Part shown: positions 10,679-24,600 of the stretch, piece after piece | Layout: each line of letters begins with the position of its first letter | How positions within the stretch are numbered: the stretch's first letter is position 1 | Assembly (NCBI GenBank): GCA_038030265.1 | Contig: CM075943.1 | Location: 27,900,001 to 27,964,000 of the forward strand | Direction: 5' to 3' | Length of the DNA: 64,000 nt | Source: Corythucha ciliata | Lineage: Eukaryota; Arthropoda; Insecta; Hemiptera; Tingidae | Translations under genes and position numbers: made by a program | Notes under the pieces: generated by a model | What the model saw: the letters and a program-made list of their open reading frames with translations, nothing else | The model's database searches: none | What the model was told of the DNA's origin: nothing

Positions 10679-12118
10679 GTGAATAAGACTAAAACGCTGC
10701 GAATTATCGAACAATGCCTTATTATTTCGACTGTTTATCGGTTTATTATTCATGGATGTAGTCAAATCCGGCTTGAAATTACATGAAAATCGACACCCCA
10801 CACCCCTATGATCCCAAATCCTTTGAAAATCCCCATGTTGGACCCGCTTTTGGCCCATAAAACCCCAGGGAGTTATTTGATCAAACTGATCAGATGTTAG
10901 GAACAGCTAGACCCCAAATTGAGTCTATGTGCGAAAGAACGAGTTTTTTCGAGCAATCCTAGGGCAAGATATGGCCTGGACGGCGGACGGACATTTTTTT
11001 TTTATTTCAGATTTAGATTCTACGCACTTTGAAACGTAAAACTGCAAATTTTGAGGGGGGGGGGGTCAAAAACATTTTTTGCGATACGATTACAAAGACT
11101 TATTATTGAGAAATAATAAGTCAATATTATTGAGAAATAATAAGTCAAAGTTCCGACAGCAGCCTGTCGGGAAAAGTGCATTTCATTCATGCGACAATCG
11201 AGTCGAACCTCATAAGTTAGAACGATATCAATCGATTATGAATGACATTTAGGCCGAGGTATAGAAAGTCAAAATCATAAAATCGTGTTTCTTTTTACCA
11301 CAGGCCCCTTTTTTGGCACCAACTGAGGGGGAACAAAATTATGAAAATGAAAAATGAAACAGAGTCGGTTTGGTTGCCTATACGATATGGGAAGGCGGAC
11401 TCTTGTTAGAGGAGTTATTTGCAATTAAAATATTTATCCCGGCCTAAATTTCATTCATAATTGGTTGATATCGTTCTAACTTATGAGGTTCGACTCGATT
11501 GTCGCATGAATGAAATGCACTTTTCCCGACAGGCTGCTGTCGGAACAAAACTTTTTTCAGATTACGTTAATTTTCAGATCAGTTAAATTAGGTCAAATGG
11601 TATGTCACTATTTCACCATTGCGGAATGCGGAGTGTCTGGGTTCGAATCCGAAACAATTTTTTTTTTAAATTTTTTTTTGTTCCTCCCTTTTTGGCCCAC
11701 CTCAGGATTTTTTACTCAAGATTTATTAGGCTGTAGGCAAATCAAATAAAAGAGACGGCTCAAAATTCAGTGTCAATGAAATTTTTTGGTAATTGGGTGG
11801 TCCAGTAAGGCATAGCGTTAATTTAATAGCTCCCCTCCGCCGAGAACTCCCCTGCCATATCAACGGACTTGGTTCACAAGGGTCTCATACGAAAGCGCGT
11901 TCATATCTCATTACTCGAGTCAATTTTGGGGGCAATTGCAGCAACAGCCGTGCGGTAGCGAATTTTCAAATAATTCAAACCCCTCTTTCACACCGTTCCC
12001 GTGGACCGATTCATCTGGATCACGAACTCGTCCGAGATATTCACGCTATTGATTTTTAGACCAAATTTGGTTGCCCTAAGTCAAAAATTGCGACCGTGAT
12101 CGTGCTAACAAGCGAGGG

Positions 12119-12165
<47 letters not shown>

Positions 12166-12590
12166 AATCGAACCGACCTCGGATTCGTGTTCTAGGGGTT
12201 CTGAAACGTGAAAAAAAAGTATCACAACCCATATGTGCGACCATCAGGGCGAGACCAATAGTGCATTTTTTGAATGAAATGCACTAAAAAGGCATAAAAT
12301 GTTGTCGGTCTGTTTAGCCGTTTTTAGACGCAGGCAGTCTCTGTTTTGGAGGCAAAATGTAACTTTTTGGGGCATAAATTCGTGTTTTGTTCGGTTAACA
12401 GCCAGATTCTGTAGCCTAATCTCTTAAAATGGTCCCAGAGACCTTGCGGTCCACTTTCGCCTGTGCATATGTGTGTCCTCTCCGGCTCGAGCTTTCACCC
12501 CAGGAAGATCACCCCATGAGCCGTGCCGAGCATCCGTCGTCGTAGTCTTTGGTCAGTGAGGTGGAGTTTGAGATGCGAATTAGACGATCG

Positions 12591-12624
<34 letters not shown>

Positions 12625-15600
12625 GTGTGTGTGTAAGGGGGGAGGGGGCGTGATTTGTTAGTTCCCGATAGACAGCCTGACAGGAACTGTTGGCCACTTG
12701 TTGATTGAAAAATTCAATTCCACCACAAAATTTTAATTTTATTAAGGCAAGCCTACAAGTTCTCAATTAACAAGGCTCAACCAATTTTTTTGTTTCATTC
12801 TCAGGTGTATCTGTACCGAATCGTGGGACTCGCCAAACGCCCGCCAGATCTATTCGATGACTCTTCTCAGTTTACAGTACATCGTGCCGTTCCTCGTTCT
12901 TCTATTCACGTACACGAGCATTGCAGTTGTTGTGTGGGGCAAGGCGATTCCCGGTGAAGCAGAAACTTCGCGAGACATGCGAATGGCTAAATCTAAGCGA
13001 AAGGTAAAAAAAAAAACAGGAACTTTTAACTTTGCGGGTAAAACTTGGTAGGGGGGGGGGGGTGCAACTTAGAATATACAATCTCATCACGAAATTATCA
13101 GATTGTACCTTGTACCAAGTTTTTTGTTCTAATTTTCTTGGTACGTGTGTTCATTTCTTCACCCCCACACGCCTTTCCAAGGACTACATGACGCGATTTC
13201 GCGGGTGATAAAAAGTTTTATTTTCCGAGATTTCTTCCCTTTTTAAAAGTCACCCGACGACTAGTAAAAATGGTTGGTCACAGCAACATCGATCACTTTC
13301 ATGCCGCGTGCGGACCTTGAAAAGGAAATGAAATACAGGCACCAAACAAATCGAGTCATCTTATTGATGACCCCCCCCCCCCCACGGACAAAACTGAAAA
13401 GACCCTCTCCCACTACCCATCCCACCGTGACTCACCCTTAATGTTGGGACATTTTTAAAGGAAAATACCCACCCCCCACATCACTGTTTTCATAAAGAGC
13501 TTTTAAGGTCGGGTTCTCTTCTTCGTTAAGAGTACAATTCCACGAAGAGCCTTTCTCTCTCCTTGTGCCAACTATTACCAATCTGTCTTCATCATTTTGG
13601 AGCTTTTCTTCATTAATTTGTCAGTAGAAATGTTCTACCAGTTATTACAATCTTTACGCACAGGTTAGTTGTATTCAACGAAGGTTTGTTTTGTTTAATC
13701 GTAGAAAGGTCTGCTTAGAGCCCTTAAAGGGCTCTAAAATTAAGAAGATGGAGCAGTTAAACTTGGAATTCCAACTATGAACATTTATCTTATTGACGAA
13801 TGGATTTCACGCGTCCCACGCGCAAGGTTTTCAGTGTCCCCCCCCACCGGGGGGGGGGGAAGTAATATACCACTCCTGAAGTGTCAACTGTGAGGAGCAA
13901 ACTACGCGGAAATGGAAGAAGAAGGTTTAAACGTGAAAAGGGAAAGTTTAATCAATTTCTGAGAGATTCAAAATCCCTTGTCAACGCAACACGTAATGGC
14001 TTTCATGTGCGAGAAAGTGAGCCCATCGGCTCTTTGTGGAGTTTAGCTATCAGATTTTCTCCCGAGACAAATAGTAGGGGAGCCCACGATGCTAAATGGG
14101 AATTTACTCGAGCGTCGTAGAGACCTATTGGGTCTCTTGAAGCTTAGCTGATAGAAAGATAAAATTGTTATATGATGTACACCATATTTCATCGGTGGGG
14201 GGAGCGGCTATAGACTTTCAAAAATGTAAAAAAAAAAAACTGTTGCATGGATATTCTCGAGCGTGTCAGATATTTACAGCATCAATTGCCTGTGTATTTT
14301 TAATGAAGTATGCATGTTAATCTGATAGTTTGCATGATGGGGGTGGTCGTACGTAAGGGTTGAAAATGAAAAAAAAAAAAAAAATTAATCGAGCGCGTCA
14401 GATTTTCTAAAAGAATGTTAAGTGAACCTAAAATAAGCTCTCATTCAATAATCTGGCGATTTGGAGGTGACGCAAACTCGTGGCCCTTATCACAATGTGC
14501 AAAAAAAAATCGTCATTTTGAAATACTCGAGCGCGTCAGATTAAGATATATATGTGCTTCATACTGACGTCCTAAACGTGCTCTCTCGTAATCTGACGAT
14601 TATCTGGAGGGATTCCCCTAATCTGACACTTTATAAAAAAATTCTCGCTATATTTGGTGCCTAAGTCCTACTTTTCTGCACCATTTTCGAAAGAGTAAGT
14701 TGAGGTTAACTGAAACTGTGATGTAAAGGACCTTTTACTACAATAGTTGAATAATGAAAAGCGCAATTTGTTTAAACTTCATTATTCAACACATATGGCA
14801 ACCTATTCAGTAAAATTTAGCGCCGGCGCTATCCACCCGTTCTCCCGAATTGGAACATAATATGTTTCACACAAGACGGATGGGCGCTAAGTTTCACTGA
14901 ACTGGCCCCACGAGTAATGACTAAACTTTATCGACGAATTTTGCCTAATTCGGCTTATGGAAATCGTCAGATTATATGTATATTTTTCGTTATCCTTGAA
15001 TTATTCCCTTCAAAATAAAAAAAAATTAGCCACGCTCGAGAATGTCAAGATGACGTTTTTTTTTACAAGTTTGTAGGCCTCCTCCGTCTTTGCGTCACTC
15101 TTAAATTGTCAGATTAGTGGAATATAGACTTTTTAGCATGTAATTAATTACCACTTCCTTAATCTGACGCGCACGAGAATGTCTGATGATCAACTTTTTT
15201 TACTAATCTGACGCTTTATCCTTGACGGGCGGCCACATAAATGTATAGGGCTCATATTTGGTGGAAGTACTCAACTAGGTACAAGGTATCCGCAGTATGT
15301 TAATCTGACGCGCTTTAGTAAATCCCGAAATCCCCTCTTGGGCTCCCCTACTAAAATAAAAAAATAAAATTGAAAGGAAAATAGAAGAGGGGTTGGTCCC
15401 AAACGATATACGATCTCTATTCGGGGCGCCTTTAATACTCTACTACGTGAAACAGTTTATATTCAGCTCGCATTAATTACGCAGAAACCGTGCGTCAGCG
15501 GTCGATTAGACCAAATGTTGACATTACGGAGGATATACCTACGACAGGAAGGTAGAGGATTTTGATACGGATGAGGTGGGCTGTTTTATTTGAGATGTTC

Positions 15601-18600
15601 GTTACCCTCATGGGACCGAACTGGTCTATAATTAACAGAATTAAATCACCAATTCTGTTGAATTAACAATACCTAAACATTAAATTTCAAATCGTTTTTA
15701 CGAAGATACGGGGAAAATCATTAGGGAAACAGCACGTGCGTAATATACGTGAATATTCGTTAAAACAAAACACACGTACGGATTTGTACAGCGTCTTTGA
15801 TGTTTCGACATCAAGCTTGTCATCTTAAGACGTCAAGAATTGTACTTTACGGGTCGGTAAAGCTCATACCTCCCCTCCCCTCACTAACTTACGAATTTGC
15901 GTTGTTGTTGGCTTCAGCCAATTTTCTCTGCTCTCAGAACGATCTTTTCATGATCCTGGTGGTCTTCGGGGCCTGTGTGGTGGTTGGACGGGTTCTCAAC
16001 TGTACAAATTGTAGGGAGCCGACAAATAAAAGCTGCGAACTCTCAAATTTTGTGTTCCAAAAAAAAATCTAAACAGTCGGGTGGATGAACAGGACATTAA
16101 TTGGCCAAGTCCGGACTTTGGTCTCGAGGAATCGATTTTTTAGGCCAAATAATACTCGGAATATGGCCCGAAATAACCGAACTAGGCTTGAAACAGGGCC
16201 ATTAAACAAGTCCGATTTGCATTTTCGGTGAGAATCGTTCGATATTCTCGACTTCAGAGCCGACCAACAGCTAAGTCTGCGAGAGCCAAGGCTGCCATTC
16301 GGGCGTTAAGCATTTGCGGGCAAAATTGTGGGCCTCCGGAAAGGGAAACCCATTCGATGAAGGTCCGTGTCGCTTCAGCCACTTCTTTGGACTCTAGAGC
16401 AGTGTAGACTGGAAACAGGCACGAACGGGACTGATGGGAACGGCCTGAAAACGGGCAATATAGTGGCCAAAAGCGCCGGAAACCATAATTTAGGACAGCA
16501 ATTATGAAAGACCACCCACCCATTCAAAGAACAAAATAATGTCGCTCTAAAAAAACAAAGAATTTCGCGGCGGGTTAGGGCCTTTATAAAATCCAAATTC
16601 CCTGAGCTTGGTTCTTCGAAAAATCAAATTAAAAAAAAATTTCGTGGGGTTAGCTCGTTTTGTAAAACCAAATTCAATTTTCGCGAATGCTAGGCTCTTT
16701 CAAAACTGAATTTCACGGAATTCCTCGAGCTTCGGTACAATTTAACTAAATTTTAAGAAATTTCATTGGTTTGTTTCTTATAAAATCGAATTTCCCGAGA
16801 TTGGTTGTTTTAGGTGGGATTTCACCACCGAGAGTTAAGGTTTGAGTTACGCTATAACTCAGAATTAATGAAAAAAAAAAAAAAAATTAGCTCCGGCAGC
16901 TGGCTGTCGGAAAGAGTGCATTTCATTTTGTATACGGATACCCTAAGCCGTCCCAGAAGTTGTTGAGACCATGATTTGTTTCGTTAATGTTTGACCCTCC
17001 CTCGTACTGTTTGCTGCCGGCTTTGTTTAAGCTGAACTTAATGGGAATCAAAGGCTATTTCAAAATGGAATCATCATACCGAATATAATGCTTCTGGAAT
17101 CAACTGGTGATTTGTAGTGATTTTTTTACCATTTCAACCCCTATTTTTCCCCCTCCACCTTGACCGATTTGGCCCAAATGCAATGCCGACCGGTGTCTTA
17201 TGACTACTGATTTTTTTTTAGATAAAGCGCGTTCCGCTAAATTAATTTCTACGAGAGTTATCGTGCTAACAAGACCACACACTTACTTCCACCCCAGGGG
17301 CACCACCCCCTCCCCCTCGACTTTTTCAAAAAATTAAAATGGGAATCAAAGGCTAGTCTAACATGGAGTATACGTACCGAATATGATGCTTCTAGAATCA
17401 ACTGGTGATTTTTAGTGATTTTTTTACCATTTCAAGCCCTATTTTCCCCCCCACCACCTTGACCGATTTGGCCCAAATGCAATACCGACCGGGGTCTTAT
17501 GACTACTGATTTTTGTGCCAAAGCGTGTTCCGCTAAATTAACTTCTACGAGAGTTACCGTGCTAACAAGAAAACGGCCATAAATATATATATAAATAAAA
17601 ACATATATTATATATTCCGGAAACCACTAAATTCGTGTTCTAGAGGTTCTGAAACATGAAAAAAACATGTCATGACCCATGTTTGCCACCATCACGATGA
17701 GACCAATAGTGCATTTTGACATAAATGAAATGCACTAAATGCGTCACAATTTATGTAAACAATGTTGGAGTTTGGTAACTCCAGCCCGCTCCATTTCAAC
17801 TCCCGGAGGTGAAATTCACCATTAAAATCTAAATTTCTTTTGTAAAATAAAATTCAAATTTTTCGGAATTCAAATTCCAATTTTATGTTGTCCCAGTGCT
17901 ACGGTATGAGCCCGAAGAGCGTTCAAATGAAAAACTGAGAAATGGTTGTTGTTAGTTCTTGAAACATTTAGATAAATGTTGAAAAATGGCTCGGAAAATT
18001 TAGATATGGCAACCCCAACCGGCGGTGACACGTGCCTCCCCCCCCCCTCCGTACACTCTGCTCCAGCACTCTGTGCGAAGAGACGACGCATTATTAGGAA
18101 TTAGCAAATTGATCTCAATGCAATGCTCAAGATAAAAACAAGAGTGGTTTTTATAAATGAGTTCGTTGTATCTTAACTTAATGATTCAAGACACGCCAAC
18201 CTTTTGATAATGTCAATATTGCGGAAAGTACGCCACGCACCTCCTATACCCACCAAACAACCTTCCGTTTCAAAATGTGGGAACCCGCAGACAACTGATG
18301 AAGTCGCTTAATAAAACAAGGCTTAAGCCCACCCTCTGCAATTTCTGTGAAAAAACAGTTGGTTTTGACGGATTTTTGAGGAATTGACTTTACATTTAAG
18401 GAATTGTGGGTAACTGTGTTGAGTAAAACCATAGGTACCTACTCGATTAGTCAGTGCTTTTGGTCCGGTCAAAACGTTAATGACAGAAGTGTCGATCGAA
18501 TGGGCGGCCGGGGGCCGGGGTGGAGCAGCGGGAAAAACAAGGGTGCGTGTTATTATTTTAAAAGCTTCCGCTTTCAATCGAATAGAACGTAGGAAAACCT

Positions 18601-21600
18601 AGACACCAGTGGGGGGGGGGGAAGAAGCACATATTTCTTTTTAAATTCATCAGACTCAAAAGAAGGCCACATCCGTGTAATGAAGCGATTAACCCGGAAA
18701 GCCTCGACCGAATTGAACCCGAAGCTTTCACCCTACGCCCCCCCCCCTTTCTTGATCCGTAAAGGATTTATCGTGCGTCGCTGTCCTTCACCACCATGGG
18801 TAGAAGTTTTTGGCGAGGAAAATCATATTGGAAGATCCGAATTGGGGCGTTGATCTTTCTCCTAATCCCCTCTAGAACGCGACGTGTGGGCTTATATGGA
18901 TTTCTTGTCAATTTCTGCTATTTTATAGCAATCCTTGACTTGAAAGATAAGATTTGTTGGTGAGAAAAAAAGTCGGAGTGAATAATGAATGGTACACATT
19001 CGATAACGCTTCAACGCTGGTGTGGAGGGAGGTGTCTATTATATGCCAAACATGTTGTCATGAGAGAGAGAGAGCTTTAAGTGCACTTACGGTCTCCTAA
19101 TGAGAGGGGTTTCAAAGGCGAGGGTACCTGACTGTTAATAACCCTCAGAGTGAGTAATTGTTGGCCTTTGTCATCCTACGACGCTATAGGGGATAGCCTG
19201 ACAGGATAAAAAAAAACAATTTCGTAAGATCTAGTTCTAGTCGGTAGAAAAAAAATCGCGGGCTTGGCTCATCAAAAAACAAAATTCGCGAGGTTTGGCT
19301 TGAGTCAAAATTGGTTTTTTCATTGATGGAAAACCCAATTTTGGCACTTTTCCTTCATATGTACGCCAATTAGTGAATTAATTGAATTTAGAAGACCCTT
19401 ATTTCTACGGGCAATTATGGAATAACTCCAGGGATAGCTCAGTTGGTTGTAACACCTGGTGCGAAACTAGGAGGTCGTGGGTTCGAATCCCACGTGGGGA
19501 GCAATTTTTTCTCGGAAATCAAAACAAGTAAAGAATCTTAAATATTTAATTTAAAGATTATTTATTTATATTCAGCCTCCACACTCCCTCGAATTCACAG
19601 TTGTGACTTGTGTGGTGCGGTGAGGAGAGGAGTTATCCCATAATTGTCCGTAGAAAGGGTCTTCTAAATTCAATTAAACCAATTTTGCAGAATTCGTTCT
19701 GTACAAAATTCCCTGGTTAACCTGGAACCAACGATATATGTATAAAAGAACTGGATTGCTCATCACTGCTGATAAAGAATAGCAATCAGTTAAGGGGGAA
19801 TTGTACATGAGTGTTTCCTCCACCCTCCTCCAATCATACCTCGCCTATTCGGCGTTGTGTAAATTAACGCCGTATTTCTGCACCAATCCAGGATTTCAAG
19901 GACTCATTTAAATCTTCAGGAAATTCCGCACAACCACACGATCTTCTTTTCCTAAAAGTCGTCGAAAGAGTGTGAATTTTCAAGGCAAAAGTATAAGGGC
20001 TTTTTACAGTTATTTTAGGGGTGAAATATGAAAAAAGAAGATCGTATGGTTGTGCGGAATTTCCTGAAGATTTAGATGAGACCTTGAAATCCAGGATTGG
20101 TGCAGAAATACGGTGATAATTTACGTAACGCGGAGTAGGCGAGGAAGGATTGGAGGAGGGTTGAGGAAACACATGTACAACTCCCCCTTAAGTTCCCAAG
20201 TGGATGAGAGGGGTGGAGTTTCAAAATAAGTACCGAGTTGCCATAACTATTCCAGGAGAGGGACAGGGTGATTGTTTACCAGGGTCGACCTGCCCCCTCC
20301 ACGCCCCTTCAGATCGGTGTGAGCAATCCACGTTTATACAGGGTGGATCCGTATAAGTGTGACAAAACTTTTTGGGTAAAACTACGTTAAAAGTGGAGTA
20401 AAATGGTACCTTCGGAAGTGTGATTTTTTTTGTATTTACAAAAGTAACCAATGCTTGCTTCAAAAAAGCCGCAATTTCTCGGCTTATATCGCACCAAATC
20501 CAAAAAGTGATGCCATTTTCAGAAACTACGGAACATTTCCTTTAGGATAGAGGCCATTTTATTGCTTGAAATAATCGTCAACACCCAGAAATCTGACATT
20601 TTTTCCGTAATTGTACGTGGCCTCCAAAATTTGTCCGTTTTACGAAAAGTCGCTGTACCCAAACAGCTTTCTCAACAGATTTTCTATGTATCACAAAAAC
20701 TTCCCCGTCTTGCAAGCTTCCTTTTGGCGTGTTCACATTTCATGTTACCACTGACGTTTCTCACGAATACGTCACGAGAATACACAAAAACCATGTTTTT
20801 ACGGAACATGGGCCATTGTCTACGGTTTTCGTGAAAGGTGCAAGGAGATCGGCAATAAGTGAGAACAGGATATCTTACCATGGAGAAGATATCGCAGGCA
20901 AGAGACATTCAATTTGACCCCCCCCCCCCATCCATTTCTGCCGATCTCTGTGCACCCTTCACGAATACTGTTGCACCTGGCACATAGGCAACTGCCTATA
21001 TTTTTCTGTCAAAATACTCTTTTAGAAAGGGAAGGGCAGGATATTTTAGGATGGAGAAGATATCGTAGGCAAACAGCATTCAATTATACCCCCCCCCCCT
21101 GAATGGCGACAATTTAATGAATCACTGATGGCGGAAGGGGTCAAATCAAACGCCTCTTGCCTTCTCCATGATAAGATATCCTGTTCTCACTTACTGCCGA
21201 TCTCCCTGCATCCATCACGAATACCGTAGACAATGGCCCATGTTCCGTAAAAACACGGGTTTTGTGCATTCTCGTGACGTTTTCGTGAGAAACGTCAGTG
21301 GTAACATGAAATGTGAACACGCCAAAAGGAAGCTTAGAAGACGGGGAAGTTTTTGTGATACATGGAAAATCTGTTGAGAAAGCTGTTTGGGTACAGCGAC
21401 TTTTCGTAAAACGGACAAATTTTGGAGGCCACGTACAATTACGGAAAAAATGTCAGATTTCTGGGTGTTGACGATTATTTCAAGCAATAAAATGGCCTCT
21501 ATCCTAAAGGAAATGTTCCGTAGTTTCTGAAAATGGCATCACGTTTTGGATTTGGTGCGATATAAGCCGAGAAATTGCGGCTTTTTTGAAGCAAGCATGG

Positions 21601-24600
21601 GTTACTTTTTTAAACACAAAAAAAAACATAACTCCGGAACGGATCGACGTGGGACACTTCCGAAGGTACCAATTTACTCCACTTTTAACGTAGTTTTAGC
21701 CAAAAATTGTTGTCACACTTATACGGATCCACCCTGCATATCGTTGCCCATTTCGGGGTTCGATTCTCCAAAAAGAAACATTTTCCCTGTTTTAGCCAGC
21801 GCTGCCAACTGAAATTCTGGCTTTTCCTGTCAAGCCTAGCTCAAAATCCCTGCAGAATAATTAATACTGAAACAAATAATCATTGTGTAGGTATCTTTAT
21901 AATTTGGAATGTTCAACTCTGGGAACAAACAAAAGAGTCGCGGTCATGCACTTGTGAGAACTTTATTAAAAACTGATTACCTATAAGGGGGATCAGGGTT
22001 ATTGTGGGTGCGAGTGAGAGGAAGAAGTGCGTTTTAAAATATATTTTAATAGGGCCCATTTTCTCCAAAAAAAATTGATCTCGTTTAAAGTTGATCGTGG
22101 ATTAGTTGGCAATAACGACCCACATGAATTCTGATGTAAGTGTTTACATTGTAATCGTGATTAGTTGTGATCGTGGTTTAAGAAGTTGGTGAAACCGGGC
22201 CTAATAGTTCGAGAGCTGGCGACAGTCCCAATCAACCGGTAGAACATAGTCACGAAAGGTGTGTAAAACGATGGCATACGACCCCTACTTACGAGTCCGG
22301 GAGTCTGCCATACTGTATCTGGGGCCTAAGAATTTGATACCTAATTAAAGTCCTTAATTTGGGTTGGGATATGAATTTAACCGGAAGAACATAGTCGTGA
22401 AAATGGTCTCATTCGAAAGGTTTTATGGAGCTGATTACGACTATGATCGCCTGCCTGGGGCATTTGCCCTCTGTGGCTTGTAATAATCACGAAGTTTGGG
22501 AAATTCAAATTAACCGGAAAAACATTGCCCTGAAACTGGTCTCATTTGATAGGATTTATGAAGATGATTACAAATATGGACGTCTGGCGGCGCCTACATG
22601 GGGCATTTGCCCTCGGTCGCCAGTAAATTCGCAATAAAAATTAAAAAAATAAATAAATAAAATGACCCAGGCAGACGATCATTTTCGTAATCACCTTTAT
22701 AAAACCTTTCGAATGAGACTAGTTTCAGGACTATATTCTTCCGGTTGAATGGGACTGTCGCCAGTTCTTGCGATACAAGATTTACTGGCTCGTATGGATA
22801 TAAGATTTACTGGATCGTATATAAGATTTACGCAACGAGGAGGGTCAGAAAGAGATTGCACCGAACATTTATCAGTTTTTACAGCTTCCAAGCTTCGGTC
22901 AATTTTCGGTCAGCTTTTACTTTCCTGCTTCTTTATCAACCAAAAGGCGAAGGAAAGGAAAAAAGCGGCGAGGAAGTTTCTTGTGTAAAACTTCCGTTCC
23001 TCTACTCAGGAACTATCGTTCCTGGATGTTCGTCGATGTATGAAGCTGGTGGCGTGGTCGGTTTTTTCGAATTCCAAAGGATGGCAGGTTCGCTGATTTT
23101 ATTTTTCTAAAATTTAGACGACTTCTAGACGGCATGTTTGTGGTTTTACTAACGCGTACATTTATTTGTGTCTCTGACAAAGTCAAGTTTTAAAGAAATA
23201 AATGGGTATTCAAGCAAAACTTTGGTTTTTCATTTATCTATTTCTGTGAGTATTCAAGGCAGGACTGGAAAATGTTCATCTCATACATATTATTAGCGCA
23301 TTTCATCATTTTAGTGCATTTCATTCTGAAAATGCACTATTGGTCTCGTCGTGATGGTGGCAAACATGGGTCATGTCATGTTTTCTTCACGTTTCAGAAC
23401 CTTTAGAACACGAATTCAGTGGTCTCCAGGATTTTTATAGGTGGTGGGGGTGGTCCCTCCGGTGTGGAAGTGTAAAAATAGCGTTGAACTTCACTAGTTC
23501 ATCTTAGCGCTCTAAAATTCGACTCAATAATTTAATGTAACGAAAGCCCTGGGTTCCATTGAGATTTATCGAAAACTTTGATGGTGGAGGGTGAAAGGGG
23601 GGATGAAATTTCAAAAAAAAGCGCTTAAATTCACACGTTTAGGTATTATAAAATACGGCACAAAACTTTAATGTAACAAAGCCCTTGGAAAACTACCGAA
23701 ACTTTTCGACATTTTTGAAGAGAGGGTGGTGAAAATAGAGGAAGAAGTTCGGCTTAATGAAACAAATTATGGTATCAAAATTATTACTTCTGGGACGGCC
23801 TAGGGTATCCGTATACGGAATGAAATGCACTCTTTCCGACCGCCAGCTGCCGGAGCGAATTCTTTTTTCGCTTGGATCACCACCGTCGGTCGGCCTCACT
23901 TTTTCCGTACTCAGATTCTTCTCTATAGAGTATTAAACCGCTCCCCGATCTACCCCAAAATGCTGGATGCATAGAGGTAATATTACATGGAGGGAGTCTT
24001 GCTCCAATATGACGGCGGAATAGGTTATAATATGACTGTCCATTAATATAAATAAATTCAAAAATGAAAACCTCCCTTTCTGGTCAGTGAGTGAACTTTT
24101 TTTTAGTTTTATATTAAACCTGATTCATATCAGCTAGCATTGTTTCAACAAAACAAGGCGATTATTATTACATCAAAATTTGCGTTTTAGTTTTCTTTAA
24201 AATGTATTTGGACGTCTCAAGAAACAGAGAAAATATGAGACATCTTGTAACTTTCAGAGCCCGTGAGCTAAATTTCAGGGATCTTCTTCGGTAATAAAAC
24301 GCTCGGTGTCGAAGTCCACTTCGAATTGTGTGTTGCGTACAGCTGAAAAATGACTTCAAAATACGAATTGCACTTGGCACATAGCGCTGGCTATGCCGTA
24401 GAGCGGGTCACTCGTCTCGTGTCTCCAATCTCCCTCTATTTCCTTCACAGCGGCAATCTGAAAACCTCCTCGCAAGCCGCTAGCCGTAGTTCACGGTAAA
24501 AAAGTGTCACTATCCAACATTTTTGATACATGGAACTTCCTCATTGTAGAAAACCTCTGTTGTAGTGGTTTGTTGTCAAATGACAACAACAAATTACATG

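Noticed and set aside
11618..11662. B-box-like GGGTTCGAATCC considered as a tRNA gene
   Set aside because: No matching A box or cloverleaf upstream; only a lone B-box-like word inside the composite repeat.
19429..19503. True tRNA gene
   Set aside because: A and B boxes and the T stem are good, but the acceptor stem does not pair and position 33 of the anticodon loop is not U.
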